From contig NZ_CP053985.1 of assembly GCF_013267355.1 (NCBI RefSeq), forward strand, positions 3,782,001 through 3,846,000: a stretch of DNA of 64,000 nucleotides, read 5' to 3'. The position numbers and the translations under genes are program-made. Position 1 is the first letter of the stretch. Each line of letters begins with the position of its first letter. The DNA is from Achromobacter pestifer (GTDB taxonomy: Bacteria > Pseudomonadota > Gammaproteobacteria > Burkholderiales > Burkholderiaceae_B). The notes under the pieces are model-generated. The model saw only the letters and a list, made by a program, of their open reading frames with translations, had not been told where the DNA came from and made no database searches. Below, one piece after another: positions 10,947 to 21,236 of the stretch.

Positions 10947-12158
10947 ATGAAGATTACTCAAGCGCGCGTCATCGTCTGCAGCCCCGGCCGCAACTTCGTC
11001 ACCTTGAAGATCGAAACCGATGAAGGCTTGTACGGCATCGGCGACGCCACGCTCAACGGCCGCGAGCTGGCCGTGGCGGCCTATCTGACCGAGCACGTGA
11101 TTCCTTGCCTCATCGGCCGCGACCCGCAGCAGATCGAGGACATCTGGCAATACCTGTACCGCGGCGCGTACTGGCGGCGCGGCCCGGTCACCATGTCCGC
11201 GATCGCCGCCGTGGACACGGCGCTGTGGGACATCAAGGCCAAGGCCGCGGGCATGCCGCTATATCAGCTGCTGGGCGGCAAGAGCCGCTCGGGCGTCATG
11301 GTCTACGGCCACGCCAATGGCCGCGACATCGACGAAACCGTGGACGAGGTGCTGCGCTACCGGGAGATGGGCTATCTGGCCATCCGCGCGCAGAGCGGAG
11401 TGCCGGGGCTGAACTCGGTCTATGGCGTGGGACGCGGCCGCATGTTCTACGAGCCGGCCGACGGCTCGCTGCCGTCCGAGCACGACTGGTCCACGGAAAA
11501 GTACCTGGACCATGCGCCGCGCCTGTTCCAGCGGGTGCGCGACGCGGTGGGCTGGGACACCCATCTGCTGCACGATGTGCATCACCGGCTCACGCCCATC
11601 GAGGCAGGCCGCCTGGGCAAGTCGCTGGAGCCCTACCGCCTGTTCTGGATGGAGGACGCCACGCCCGCCGAAAACCAGGAAGCCTTCCGGCTGATCCGCC
11701 AACACACCGTCACGCCGCTGGCCGTGGGCGAAGTGTTCAACACCATCTGGGACTGCAAGGACCTGATCGAAAACCAGCTGATCGACTACATCCGCGCCAC
11801 GGTGGTGCACGCAGGCGGCATCACGCATCTGCGCCGCATTGCCGATCTGGCCGCGCTCTATCAGGTGCGGACCGGCTGCCACGGCGCCACCGACTTGTCA
11901 CCGGCCTGCATGGGAGCCGCCCTGCATTTCGACCTGTGGGTGCCGAATTTCGGCATCCAGGAGTACATGCGGCATACCGACGAAACGGACGCAGTGTTTC
12001 CCCATGCTTACAGCTTCAACCAGGGCATGCTATACCCTGGCGACGCGCCGGGCCATGGTGTCGACATCGACGAAAAGCTCGCCGCCAGATATCCCTACCA
12101 ACGCGCCTACCTGCCGGTCAACCGGCAGGCGCATGACGGCGCACTATGGCACTGGTAA
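10947..12158 (+). CDS. D-mannonate dehydratase, ManD (enolase superfamily)
   Basis: 403 residues, the exact length of characterised ManD/RspA enzymes. Residues used for Mg binding and catalysis occur at the same numbers as in the family: Arg147, Tyr159, Asp210, His212, Glu236, Glu262 and His312, and the chain ends in the conserved tryptophan (LWHW). It converts D-mannonate to 2-keto-3-deoxy-D-gluconate. Catalytic efficiency varies widely inside this subgroup, so the physiological substrate is not certain. The fructuronate reductase-like gene begins 3 bases after its stop, which strongly supports the mannonate assignment. Confidence 0.92.
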   Translation: MKITQARVIVCSPGRNFVTLKIETDEGLYGIGDATLNGRELAVAAYLTEHVIPCLIGRDPQQIEDIWQYLYRGAYWRRGPVTMSAIAAVDTALWDIKAKAAGMPLYQLLGGKSRSGVMVYGHANGRDIDETVDEVLRYREMGYLAIRAQSGVPGLNSVYGVGRGRMFYEPADGSLPSEHDWSTEKYLDHAPRLFQRVRDAVGWDTHLLHDVHHRLTPIEAGRLGKSLEPYRLFWMEDATPAENQEAFRLIRQHTVTPLAVGEVFNTIWDCKDLIENQLIDYIRATVVHAGGITHLRRIADLAALYQVRTGCHGATDLSPACMGAALHFDLWVPNFGIQEYMRHTDETDAVFPHAYSFNQGMLYPGDAPGHGVDIDEKLAARYPYQRAYLPVNRQAHDGALWHW

Positions 12159-12161
12159 TCC

Positions 12162-13724
12162 ATGCTCGAACGCTTGAACTCGGAGTCCCTGGCGCATCTG
12201 CCCGAGGATGTGGAATCTCCCGCCTATGACCGCGGCAGGGTCACGCCCGGCATCGTGCATCTGGGCATCGGCGCCTTCCACCGCGCCCATCAGGCGGCCG
12301 TGACCGACCTGGCCATGGCCGCCAGCGGGGACCTGAGCTGGGGCATCGTGGGCGTTTCGCTGCGCAGCCCGGCCACGCGCGACGCGCTGACGCCGCAGGA
12401 TGGCTTGTACATGCTGGCGCTGCGCGACGCCGGCCCGGACGGGCAGCTGCGGGAACAGCTGCGGGTGATCGGATCGGTGCTGCGCATCGTGGTGGCCGAG
12501 GAAGATCCCCAGGCAGTGCTGGAGCGCATCGCTTCCGCCCAGACCCGCATCGTCAGCCTGACCGTCACCGAGAAGGGCTACAGCCACGAACCGGCCACCG
12601 GCCATCTGCGCTGGGACGATCCGGACATCGAGCACGACCTCGCGCATCCGGTCAGGCCGCGCAGCGCCATCGGCATGCTGGTGTACGGCCTGGCGCTGCG
12701 GCGCGAACGCAGCCTGCCTCCCGTCACGCTGCTGTCCTGCGACAACCTGCACGCCAACGGCGACACGCTGCGCAGCCTGGTGCTGGCCTTTGCGCTGCGG
12801 GTCGACGTGGGCCTGACCGCGTGGATCGATAACCACTGCACCTTTCCGAACTCCATGGTGGACCGCATCGTGCCGGCTACGCAGGACGAAGACCGCGCAC
12901 GCGTGGCGCAGCGCCTGGGATTCGAGGACGCCTGGCCGGTGGTGGGCGAGCCCTTCCTGAACTGGGTCATCGAAGACAAGTTCGCGGCCGGCAGGCCCGC
13001 CTGGGACGCCGCCGGCGCGAGCTTTGTGCGCAACGCCGCGCCGTATGAACGCCTCAAGCTGCGCATGGTCAACGCGCCGCATTCCGCATTCGCGTACCTG
13101 GGTTCGATGCTGGGCCTGCGCACCAATAGCGAGGCCGCCGCCACGCCGGCGCTGCGCCGCTATGTCGACGACATGATGCGGCTGGAGCTCGGGCCCACGC
13201 TGCGCGGCGTTCCGGAGTCGGGGCTGGATGAGTATCGCCTGCGCTTCCTGGCGCGTGTGGCCAATCCGGCGCTGCCGCACCGCACCCGGCAGGTCGCGAT
13301 GGACGGTTCGCAGAAAGTGCCGCAGCGCCTGCTCGCCGCCATCCGCGACCGCAAGCAGCGGGGCGACGATTTCAGCCGGCTGGCCATGTCGGTGGCCGCC
13401 TGGCTGCACTACCTGCGCGGATACGACGAACTGGGCAACGCCTATGCCATTCAGGATCCGCTGGCCGGGGCGCTCGCCAAACTGCTGGCGCGCGCGGAGG
13501 TGGCCGCCACGGCTTCGGCCCCCTCGCAGGCGGCGCATCGGCGCGCCACGGTGATGGCGGGATTCCGGCCTGTTTTCGGCGACCTGGGCAGCAAGCCCGC
13601 CTTTGTCGAGGCGCTGGCCTTACACCTGGAGCGCCTGCGGACGCTCGGCGTGCTGGGCGCCCTGGAGGCCCTGGAGCGGGACGCCGCCCGGCAAGGCTCG
13701 GCGCAGTCCGTGCCGGCCGCTTGA
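12162..13724 (+). CDS. Mannitol dehydrogenase-family oxidoreductase, fructuronate reductase (UxuB)-like
   Basis: 520 residues. The N-terminal Rossmann domain has HLGIGAFHRAH at 33-43, and the C-terminal catalytic domain carries the polyol dehydrogenase motif K-x4-N-x2-H as Lys299, Asn304, His307; SCDNLHANG and NSMVDRI are further family signatures. It interconverts D-fructuronate and D-mannonate with NAD(H). The start codon lies 3 bases after the ManD stop, implying translational coupling and a shared substrate. It is slightly longer than E. coli UxuB (486) through the C-terminal tail. Mannitol 2-dehydrogenase activity is the main alternative. Confidence 0.88.
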   Translation: MLERLNSESLAHLPEDVESPAYDRGRVTPGIVHLGIGAFHRAHQAAVTDLAMAASGDLSWGIVGVSLRSPATRDALTPQDGLYMLALRDAGPDGQLREQLRVIGSVLRIVVAEEDPQAVLERIASAQTRIVSLTVTEKGYSHEPATGHLRWDDPDIEHDLAHPVRPRSAIGMLVYGLALRRERSLPPVTLLSCDNLHANGDTLRSLVLAFALRVDVGLTAWIDNHCTFPNSMVDRIVPATQDEDRARVAQRLGFEDAWPVVGEPFLNWVIEDKFAAGRPAWDAAGASFVRNAAPYERLKLRMVNAPHSAFAYLGSMLGLRTNSEAAATPALRRYVDDMMRLELGPTLRGVPESGLDEYRLRFLARVANPALPHRTRQVAMDGSQKVPQRLLAAIRDRKQRGDDFSRLAMSVAAWLHYLRGYDELGNAYAIQDPLAGALAKLLARAEVAATASAPSQAAHRRATVMAGFRPVFGDLGSKPAFVEALALHLERLRTLGVLGALEALERDAARQGSAQSVPAA

Positions 13725-13764
13725 CCGCTGGCGGCGCGCCGCCAGCATCCACAAGGAGCGCAGC

Positions 13765-14829
13765 ATGGCAAGGCTGGAAAGCGTGGATGCGGAGCAGTGG
13801 CGGCATTGGGGCGAGGGATGCTTGAGGGCCCTGGACTTCAACCAGGACGACGCCCGCTGCCTGGCTTCCAGCCTGGCGCAGACCAGTCTGTGGGGCATCG
13901 ATTCGCATGGCATTGCGCGGCTGCCGCACTATCTGAACCGGGTCGTCCATGGATCCATCCTGGCGCGGCCCGACATCCGTATCGAGCAGAGCGGGCCCGC
14001 AAGCGCACAGGCGCATGGCGGCAGGGGCCACGGCATCGTGGTGGCGCACCGCGCCAACGAAGCGGCCATGGCGCTGGCGCGCGAGGCGGGCGTGGGCGCC
14101 GTCGGCGTCAGCGACTCTTCGCACTGCGGGGCCATCGGCCTGTACACGCGCGCGGCCGCCCGGCAAGGCCTGATAGGCATGGCCTTCACGCATTCCGACG
14201 CCATCGCTGCGCCATTCGGCGGCTGGCTGCCGTACTTCGGCACCAATCCCGTGTCCTTCGCTTTTCCCAGGCAGGGCGGCGAGCCGCTGTGCCTGGACAT
14301 GGCGACGACTTCGATCCCGTGGAATCGCGTCATGAACGCGCGTCGCGACGGCGCGGAACTGCCCGCGGGCGTGGCGCTGGATGGCGAGGGACTGGGCGTG
14401 ACCGACGCGGCGCATGCCCGCGCCCTGACACCGCTGGGCGGCGAGTACGGCCACAAGGGCTACGGCCTGGCGATGATGGTCGAATTGCTGTGCGGGCCGC
14501 TCAACGGCAATCCCCACGGGCCGCACATCGGTCCCATGTACGAGCAGCTGGATCGTCCGCGCGAACTCGGGGCGTTCTTCATCGTCATCGATCCCGCCCG
14601 GTTTGCGGGCGGCGCGGCGCTGGCTGCGGTGGCGGCGGGCATGGCGGCGGAATTGGCTGCACAGCCCGGATCGCCACGCATGCCCGGCGATCCCGAACTG
14701 GCCTCGCAGGCGCAGCGCCAGGTCACGGGGATTCCGGTGCCGTCGGCGCTGAAGGCTGAAATGGCCGAATGGAGCGGCAGGCTGGGGCTGCCATTGCCGC
14801 CATTCGCGCCGTTGGACGTCCAGGCCTGA
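13765..14829 (+). CDS. Ldh-family (malate/L-lactate/ureidoglycolate-type) oxidoreductase
   Basis: 354 residues from the ATG at 13765, which follows ACAAGGAGCGCAGC. Malate/L-sulfolactate/ureidoglycolate dehydrogenase fold, unrelated to classical LDH: catalytic His48 in GIDSHGIARLP, then SHCGAIGLYTRAAA, FGTNPVSFAFP, LDMATTSIPWNRV and EYGHKGYGLAMMVELL. It uses NAD(P)H to reduce 2-keto acids or the reverse. As the last gene of the sugar-acid cluster it could act on the hydroxy acid or diketo acid released by the pathway. The substrate cannot be told from sequence. Confidence 0.85.
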   Translation: MARLESVDAEQWRHWGEGCLRALDFNQDDARCLASSLAQTSLWGIDSHGIARLPHYLNRVVHGSILARPDIRIEQSGPASAQAHGGRGHGIVVAHRANEAAMALAREAGVGAVGVSDSSHCGAIGLYTRAAARQGLIGMAFTHSDAIAAPFGGWLPYFGTNPVSFAFPRQGGEPLCLDMATTSIPWNRVMNARRDGAELPAGVALDGEGLGVTDAAHARALTPLGGEYGHKGYGLAMMVELLCGPLNGNPHGPHIGPMYEQLDRPRELGAFFIVIDPARFAGGAALAAVAAGMAAELAAQPGSPRMPGDPELASQAQRQVTGIPVPSALKAEMAEWSGRLGLPLPPFAPLDVQA

Positions 14830-14857
14830 TCGCAGCCGTCTTGCGTCGCAAAGCGTG

Positions 14858-15859
14858 TCAGGAATTCAGGCCGAAGAACGTCATGGTGTTGCGGCACAGG
14901 ATCTTCTGCTGCACATCGGGCAGCAGGCCGGCATGGGTCACCAGCTTGCCCACTTCCTGCTCCCCCAGCGGATAGGGGTAGTCCGAACCCAGCAGCACGC
15001 GGTCTTCGCCCATCACGTCGATCAGCAGGCGCAGCGCGCGCGGGTCGAACACCGCGCTGTCGGTGTAGAAGCGGTCGGTGTAGGAAGAGGGCAGCTGCGG
15101 ACAGTCCTGGCGGATGATGTCGCGGTGGCGCCAAGCGTTGTCGACGCGGCCCAGCAGGAAGGCGAAGCTGCCGCCGCCATGCGCGAAGCAGAGCTTCAGG
15201 CTGCGCGGGATGCGCTCGAATGCGCCGGACAGGATCAGCGACAGAATGCCTAGCTGCGTTTCCGCCGGCATGGCGACCAGCCATGGCAGCATCCATTTCT
15301 TCATGCGGCCGTCGGTCATCATGTCCCAGGGATGCACCAGCACCGGGATGTCGTTGTTGGCGCAGTGGACCAGGAACTGCACCAGGGTCTCGTCGTCCAG
15401 GTCGCGCGGGCCGACGTGGTTGCCGATCTGCACGCCCAGGTGGCCGGCGGCGCGGGCGCGCGACGCTTCCTTGCAGGCCAGCTCCAGATCCTGCAGCGGC
15501 ACCTGCGCCAGCGCCTTCAGGCGCGCCGGCGCATGGGCGCAATGCTCCAGCGCCAGGTCGTTCATGCGGGCGGCCCAGTCGGCCGCGGCCTGCGCGGGAT
15601 AGGAGTAGCCGAACATGATGGGCGTCGCGCACAGGATCTGCAGGTCCACGCCGTTGCGGTCCATCTGCTCCAGGCGCAGGGCCGGGTCCCACAAGGTGGC
15701 GTCCACCGGGCGGAAGGGGCGTTCGCCCGCCATGATCTGGCCGCTTGAGCCATCGCCGTCCAGCCGCAGCCAGGGCGCGTTGACGGGGTCCAGCGCCGCC
15801 GCTTCCTGCCGGGTGATCGGCGGGAAGAAGTGCGCGTGCATATCGATTTTCTGGGTCAT
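14858..15859 (-). CDS. nbaD: 2-amino-3-carboxymuconate-6-semialdehyde decarboxylase (ACMSD)
   Basis: 333 residues from the ATG at 15859; this start gives the family length. Amidohydrolase-fold Zn decarboxylase converting ACMS to 2-aminomuconate semialdehyde. All key residues of the Pseudomonas fluorescens enzyme align with an offset of one: zinc ligands His8, His10, His176 and Asp293, catalytic His227, and substrate arginines Arg50 and Arg238. It diverts 3-hydroxyanthranilate ring-cleavage product away from spontaneous quinolinate formation. Last gene of the minus-strand operon, 69 bases after the dioxygenase. Confidence 0.94.
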   Translation of the reverse strand: MTQKIDMHAHFFPPITRQEAAALDPVNAPWLRLDGDGSSGQIMAGERPFRPVDATLWDPALRLEQMDRNGVDLQILCATPIMFGYSYPAQAAADWAARMNDLALEHCAHAPARLKALAQVPLQDLELACKEASRARAAGHLGVQIGNHVGPRDLDDETLVQFLVHCANNDIPVLVHPWDMMTDGRMKKWMLPWLVAMPAETQLGILSLILSGAFERIPRSLKLCFAHGGGSFAFLLGRVDNAWRHRDIIRQDCPQLPSSYTDRFYTDSAVFDPRALRLLIDVMGEDRVLLGSDYPYPLGEQEVGKLVTHAGLLPDVQQKILCRNTMTFFGLNS

Positions 15860-15928
15860 GTGCAGAACAAGATGGGTCGGTCGGACGCCTGGCCGATCGC
15901 GGCAAGGCAAGACAGGAGGAGAGCGGGC

Positions 15929-16591
<663 letters not shown>

Positions 16592-16619
16592 CTATGGCGG
16601 GATAACCCTGATCAGCCTG

Positions 16620-17588
16620 TCAGCCGTTAGTTTCAGCGCGCTGCGCCGCAATCTGCTTCAGATAGTCCACCAGGCGCTGGCAGGCCGGCGTCAGCGGACG
16701 GTCCGCGCGCACCGAGTAGCCGACGTCGCCAAATGCGCCGAAGGCATTGGTGGGCAGGCGGGCCAGCATGCCCGTGGCCAGGAACGGCGCTGCCGCGTCG
16801 TAGGGCAGCAGGGCCAGCGCGTCGCTGTGCATGAGCACGCCGATGTTGGTCAAGAGGGATAGCGATTCGACATGCCGGGCCGGCAGGCGCTGGCCGGCGT
16901 CCAGGAAGCTGCGCTCGATCGATGCGCGTAGCGGCGAACTGGGGGCGGGCAGGATCCAGATATGGCCGGCCAGGTCGGCCAACGCCGCGGCCGGCGCGCC
17001 GGCCAGCGGATGGGCGGCGCGGGCCACCAGGCACAACTCTTCCCGGTACAGTTTGTGATGGTCCACCGCCACGCCGGAGATGGACGCCATGTCGGCGCCG
17101 GGCAGGCGGCCGACCACGATGTCCAGGTCGCCCGTGGCCAGCGCCGGCAACAACTGGGAGGTCGGTCCTTCGCGCACGCTGACCTGGATGCCGGGGTGCG
17201 CGGTCATCAGCCGCGCAATCGCCTCGGGCAGCAGCTTGGCCGATGCGGCGATGAGCGTGCCCACCACCACGTGGCCGCTGGCCCCGCCCAGCACTGCGTC
17301 GATGTCGTCGGCCATATAGCGGATCTCGGCCATCATGGCGTGGACCCGGCGGCCCAGCACCACGGCCAGTTCCGTCGGCGTGACGCCACGGTTGGAACGG
17401 TCGAACAGCGGTGCGCCGAAGAAGGTCTCCAGTTCGTGGATGGCCTTGGTGACCGTCGGCTGGGTCAGGTGCAGTTCGCTGGCGGCGCGCGACAGCGAGC
17501 GGCATGCCAGCACGCGTTCGAAGATCTGCAACTGGTGCAGCTTCAGCTTGCGGCTGAGCGCATTGGGCGTGATGCGGAAGTCCGACAT
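16620..17588 (-). CDS. LysR-family transcriptional regulator embedded in the aminomuconate operon
   Basis: 322 residues. N-terminal winged HTH at ~16-75 (HQLQIFERVLACRSLSRAAS, LTQPTVTKAIHELE), then the two-lobed effector domain from ~100 (HVVVGTLIAASAKLLPEAI). The style of the HTH and the TELAVVLGRRVHAMM linker resembles the GbpR/PcaQ group that senses aromatic catabolites. It is transcribed in the same direction as the pathway genes, 6 bases after the deaminase stop, whereas LysR genes are normally divergent. It probably senses a pathway intermediate and controls the operon, autoregulating by co-transcription (inference). Confidence 0.9.
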   Translation of the reverse strand: MSDFRITPNALSRKLKLHQLQIFERVLACRSLSRAASELHLTQPTVTKAIHELETFFGAPLFDRSNRGVTPTELAVVLGRRVHAMMAEIRYMADDIDAVLGGASGHVVVGTLIAASAKLLPEAIARLMTAHPGIQVSVREGPTSQLLPALATGDLDIVVGRLPGADMASISGVAVDHHKLYREELCLVARAAHPLAGAPAAALADLAGHIWILPAPSSPLRASIERSFLDAGQRLPARHVESLSLLTNIGVLMHSDALALLPYDAAAPFLATGMLARLPTNAFGAFGDVGYSVRADRPLTPACQRLVDYLKQIAAQRAETNG

Positions 17589-17594
17589 GCGCCG

Positions 17595-18050
17595 CTAGCG
17601 CGCCTGCGGCTTGTAGGCGACCGCCTTGATCTCGATCAGCAGCTGCGGGTGCGGCAGCTGATGCACGGCAACGGTGGTGCGGGCCGGGCCATCGGAGTCG
17701 AAGTACTCGCCATACACCTGGTTGTAGCCGCCGAAATCGTTCATGTTGACCAGGAACGTGCTGATCTCCACCAGGTCGGCCAGCGTGGCGCCGGCCGTGG
17801 CCAGGATGTCGCGGATGTTCTCGATGACGGCGCGGGTCTGCACCCGGATGTCCAGCGTGGCGGTGCCCATCGCGTCGACCTCGGCGCCCGCGATGCGGTT
17901 GTCGGGCAGGCGCGAGCTGGTGCCAGAGACATACAGGAAATCGCCGGCGCGCTTGATGTGCGGATACTTGCCGCGCGGCGTGGCCTTGCCGGCGACGACG
18001 GTGGCGCTGACGCCGGGCTGGCCGGGTTGACTTGTCTGGGACGGGTTCAT
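17595..18050 (-). CDS. nbaF: 2-Aminomuconate deaminase, RidA/YjgF family
   Basis: 151 residues. RidA-fold enamine/imine deaminase with the conserved core [36 protein letters not shown] and [24 protein letters not shown]. Within the nba/amn gene order this position is occupied by 2-aminomuconate deaminase, which hydrolyses 2-aminomuconate to 4-oxalocrotonate plus ammonia. The ~25 residue N-terminal extension (TSQPGQPG) before the domain is low complexity. It sits between the semialdehyde dehydrogenase (26 bases upstream) and the LysR gene. Confidence 0.88.
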   Translation of the reverse strand: MNPSQTSQPGQPGVSATVVAGKATPRGKYPHIKRAGDFLYVSGTSSRLPDNRIAGAEVDAMGTATLDIRVQTRAVIENIRDILATAGATLADLVEISTFLVNMNDFGGYNQVYGEYFDSDGPARTTVAVHQLPHPQLLIEIKAVAYKPQAR

Positions 18051-18075
18051 CGCGTCCTCCTTTGCGTGGGGTGGG

Positions 18076-19533
18076 TCAGAGCTTAATGCAGACGTTGGTG
18101 GGTTCGGTATAGAAATGCAGCGAATGGCGTCCGCCTTCGCGGCCGATGCCCGACAGGCCGCTGCCGCCGAACGGCGTGCGCAGGTCGCGCAGGAACCAGC
18201 AATTGACCCAGGCCAGGCCGACCTTCATGGCTTGCGCCACCCGGTGGCCGCGCGTGAGGTTCTGGGTCCAGACGGCCGCGGCCAGGCCGTAGCGCGTGTC
18301 GTTGGCCAGGCGGATGGCTTCTTCTTCGGTATCGAAGGGCGCCACGTGGCAGACCGGGCCGAAGACTTCCTCCTTGATGCAGCGGGCGGTCTCGGGCAGG
18401 CCGGTCCAGATGGTGGGTTGCACGTAGGCGCCTTCGTCGCGTGCGTCGCCGAACACCGGCACGCCGCCGCCCGCCGCCACCGTCGCCCCTTCCTCGCGCG
18501 CCAGGGCGAAGTACGACAGCACCTTTTCGCGATGCTCGCGCGACACCAGCGGTCCCATCTCGGTGGTGGGATCCATGGGCCAGCCTATGCGCAAGGCGTC
18601 GGCACGAGCGGCCAGCGCCGCGACGAAGCGTTCGTAGATCGGGCGCTCGACATAGACGCGCTCGGTGCACAGGCAGACCTGCCCGCAATTGGCGAACACC
18701 GATTGCGTCACGCCATCCACGGCCGCATCGAAGTCGGCGTCGGCGAACACCAGCGCCGCGTTCTTGCCGCCCAGCTCGAAGGACACCGGCTTCACGCCCG
18801 GCGCCACGGCCCGCATGATGGCGGCGCCCGTGGCGGATTCGCCGGTGAAGGTAATGCCGTCGATGTCCGGGTGCGTGGTCATGAATTCGCCCGCCGAGTT
18901 CGGCCCGAAGCCATGCGCCAGGTTCAGCACGCCGGCAGGCAGTCCGGCCTCGTGGGCGACCTCTGCCAGCAGCGTGGCCGTGGAGGGCGTGACTTCCGAC
19001 GGCTTCATGATCACCGTATTGCCGAACGCCAGCGCGGGCGCCACCTTCCAGGTCAGTAACAGGAGCGGCAGGTTCCAGGGCGAAATCACGCCCACCACGC
19101 CCAGCGGCTTGCGGTAGGCGTAGTTCAGCGCCTGCCTGCCGTCCGGGGTGTCCGTCATATAGCTTTCCATGTCCAGCGTGCGCGCCAGCTCCGCGAAGGC
19201 GCGGAAATTGGCCGCGCCGCGCGGAATGTCGATCTTGCCGGCCCAGCCCACCGGCTTGCCGGTGTCGCCGATCTCGGCCTGCAGGAAATCGTCGAACCGT
19301 CGCGTGATGCCGTCGGCCAGCGCCAGCAGGTGGTCGGTGCGCGCGGCAACCGGCAGTCCGGCCCAGGCGGGCAGAGCGCGATGCGCCGCCACTACCGCGC
19401 GGTTGACCTGGTCGCGGCTGGCTTCGTGGACCTGGGCGATCAGGCGCCCGTCCACCGGGCTGTGCTTGTCGAAGGTGGCCGCGCCGTCTTCGAAACGGCC
19501 GTCGATGTAGTTGCGCAATTGTCGGATCGTCAT
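18076..19533 (-). CDS. nbaE: 2-Aminomuconate 6-semialdehyde dehydrogenase (ALDH superfamily)
   Basis: 485 residues from the ATG at 19533; an in-frame ATG eight codons upstream is less likely since it lacks a ribosome site. Class 8-type aldehyde dehydrogenase oxidising 2-aminomuconate semialdehyde to 2-aminomuconate with NAD+. Visible: SPWNLPLLL with oxyanion Asn154, cofactor segment [18 protein letters not shown], general base Glu253 in FELGGKNAA, and nucleophile Cys287 in [10 protein letters not shown]. These match the Asn/Glu/Cys triad of the Pseudomonas enzyme with a constant offset. First gene of the operon; a 12-bp palindrome lies 31 bases upstream. Confidence 0.92.
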   Translation of the reverse strand: MTIRQLRNYIDGRFEDGAATFDKHSPVDGRLIAQVHEASRDQVNRAVVAAHRALPAWAGLPVAARTDHLLALADGITRRFDDFLQAEIGDTGKPVGWAGKIDIPRGAANFRAFAELARTLDMESYMTDTPDGRQALNYAYRKPLGVVGVISPWNLPLLLLTWKVAPALAFGNTVIMKPSEVTPSTATLLAEVAHEAGLPAGVLNLAHGFGPNSAGEFMTTHPDIDGITFTGESATGAAIMRAVAPGVKPVSFELGGKNAALVFADADFDAAVDGVTQSVFANCGQVCLCTERVYVERPIYERFVAALAARADALRIGWPMDPTTEMGPLVSREHREKVLSYFALAREEGATVAAGGGVPVFGDARDEGAYVQPTIWTGLPETARCIKEEVFGPVCHVAPFDTEEEAIRLANDTRYGLAAAVWTQNLTRGHRVAQAMKVGLAWVNCWFLRDLRTPFGGSGLSGIGREGGRHSLHFYTEPTNVCIKL

Positions 19534-19563
19534 GTGCAGGGCTCGCTCGGGATGCAAAATAAA

Positions 19564-19575
19564 TACGTATACGTA
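19564..19575. promoter_or_regulatory. 12-bp perfect palindrome upstream of the aminomuconate operon
   Basis: TACGTATACGTA at 19564-19575 is fully self-complementary and lies in an AT-rich pocket 31-42 bases before the start of the dehydrogenase gene. Position fits a promoter/operator region. Candidate site for the embedded LysR protein or another operon regulator; the role is inferred. Confidence 0.45.
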
Positions 19576-19611
19576 CTATATTTTGGATCATAGACAGCGG
19601 CCCGCCTCAAG

Positions 19612-20166
19612 TCAATGCGATTTCGAAGCCGCCAGCGCCTGCCATTCCTTCTTGCCGATGCGGCTGACATGCTCCGTTCGGTAGTCGTTCATGAACGGGT
19701 TGAACTTGTTTTCCTCGGTGTGATGGTGCTTGAAGCCGCACTTTTCCTGGGCCTTGCGCGAATTCTCGTTGTCGGCGAAGTAGCCGCACCACAGGGCGTT
19801 GAAGTCCAACTCATCAAACGCGTGGCGCATCAGTTCCTTGACGGCTTCAGGAATCAGTCCCTGGCCCCAGAACGGCACGCCGATCCAATACGCGATTTCG
19901 GCTTCATCATCGGCAATATCGAAATTGCTGTCCTTCCCCATGAGCAACGCCGCCAGGCCTATGGCGGTGTTGTCTTGCTTCAGTGTCACGGCATAGGCCA
20001 GTGGTCGCGAAAAAACCGTCTGGATGATCTCCTGGCTATGTTCGACGCTTGTATGCGGAGGCCAGCCCGCGGCGGGGCCGATCCGCTCGTCGCTCGCATA
20101 CTCAAATAAGCTCGGCGCGTCGTCGGTGTGCCAGGGCCGCAAGATGAGGCGTTCAGTGCGCAGCAT
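19612..20166 (-). CDS. GNAT acetyltransferase, RimJ/RimL type
   Basis: 184 residues from the ATG at 20166 (GGAAGGGAAATC upstream on this strand). Acetyltransferase_3 fold: ERLILRPWHTDDAPSLFEYASD at the N-terminus, the acetyl-CoA segment WGQGLIPEAVKELMRHAFDEL and the closing NENSRKAQEKCGFKHHH are typical. It would acetylate an amino group of a small molecule or protein N-terminus using acetyl-CoA. The target is unknown. It stands alone, with an AT-rich intergenic region shared with the divergent AraC gene. Confidence 0.85.
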   Translation of the reverse strand: MLRTERLILRPWHTDDAPSLFEYASDERIGPAAGWPPHTSVEHSQEIIQTVFSRPLAYAVTLKQDNTAIGLAALLMGKDSNFDIADDEAEIAYWIGVPFWGQGLIPEAVKELMRHAFDELDFNALWCGYFADNENSRKAQEKCGFKHHHTEENKFNPFMNDYRTEHVSRIGKKEWQALAASKSH

Positions 20167-20313
20167 GATTTCCCTTCCTTTCAGCAATGAAAACAGCAGC
20201 TGGAATTCTAGGATCAGAGGGCGCAACTGATAACAGACAAGTTTGAGTAGATTAGGTAATTATGAAAACAAAAATACGGAATTTACAGAGGCCAATTTAA
20301 AATTTCCGCACAA

Positions 20314-21150
20314 ATGAAAACACTCTCTCAGCTCTCGGATACAGGCATCTCAGACCTCGCCATCGGCCTCAATAGGTTCGACGCACAGGTGGGGCACCCC
20401 TTGGCGTTGGCGTATGTGGTGGTGCTGATCTGCCGCGAGGGCAGCGCCGAGTGGGAAGTGAACTTCAAGCCGCACAGGATGAAGAAGAACGATCTGCTGG
20501 TCCTGGCGGAAGACTCCATCGCGCTCATCAAACGCAAGTCGGATGACTTTTCGTGCGCCTGCTATTTGATGAACCGGTCCATCGCCGCGGAGGTTGCGCA
20601 CGCCCTGCCCAACAGCCTGTTTTCCTTCTTGAGCCGTTCGCCGTTCTTCGCCGCCGAAACGCTGTCGCCACAGTATTCAAGGGCCTGGGAGAGCCAGGCC
20701 GCGCTGATCCATGAGCAGTGTGTCACCTACCAGCGAACCATGATCGTCAACCATGTCCAGAACCTGTTCTTGTGGATCTGCGAAAAGACGGACGGCCTTG
20801 GGGCCGGCACGAGGAATGACTTCAGCAGATCGGAAGCGGTCTGCTGGAAATTCTGGGAGTTGATCTCGGTGCACTGCGTGCAACAGCGCGGGGTGGCATT
20901 CTATGCAGGGCTGCTGCATATCACTCCATACTATCTGTCGCAGCTGAGCAGGAGGTTCTTCAACGACGCGCCCAAGACGCTGATCGACAGGCAGGTCGTG
21001 CTGGAGATAAAAAAGCGCCTTAGCCAGCCCAGGAAATCCGTGCAGCAGATTGCGGAGGAACTGCATTTCGCCGACGCCTCCTATCTGGGCAAGTTCTTCA
21101 AGCGCCATACCGGCATGGGGTTGACCGACTACCGGAAAGGCAGGGCATGA
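20314..21150 (+). CDS. AraC-family transcriptional regulator
   Basis: 278 residues. The C-terminal ~95 residues form the AraC double helix-turn-helix (LLHITPYYLSQLSRRFFND, then SVQQIAEELHFADASYLGKFFKRHTGMGLTDYRK, the family signature). The N-terminal part is a cupin-like sensing domain (VVLICREGSAEWEVNFKPHRMKKNDLLVL). The architecture is that of regulators activated by a small ligand. Base composition around the start is more AT-rich than nearby genes. Divergent from the GNAT gene; no obvious target apart from this neighbour. Confidence 0.88.
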   Translation: MKTLSQLSDTGISDLAIGLNRFDAQVGHPLALAYVVVLICREGSAEWEVNFKPHRMKKNDLLVLAEDSIALIKRKSDDFSCACYLMNRSIAAEVAHALPNSLFSFLSRSPFFAAETLSPQYSRAWESQAALIHEQCVTYQRTMIVNHVQNLFLWICEKTDGLGAGTRNDFSRSEAVCWKFWELISVHCVQQRGVAFYAGLLHITPYYLSQLSRRFFNDAPKTLIDRQVVLEIKKRLSQPRKSVQQIAEELHFADASYLGKFFKRHTGMGLTDYRKGRA

Positions 21151-21200
21151 TGAAGTCTGAAAGAGGCGTGAGCTATCTTATAGGACTGCGGAGCAATGCC

Positions 21201-21236
21201 ATGACCGCCGACATCCATCCCTTGGAAGCCCGATGA
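21201..21236 (+). CDS. Possible 11-codon leader peptide overlapping the MarR start
   Basis: The short frame MTADIHPLEAR has its own Shine-Dalgarno (GCGGAG seven bases before ATG) and its TGA overlaps the ATG of the MarR gene as ATGA. This would couple MarR translation to the leader. It may be a chance frame; no regulatory residue pattern is evident. Confidence 0.3.
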   Translation: MTADIHPLEAR

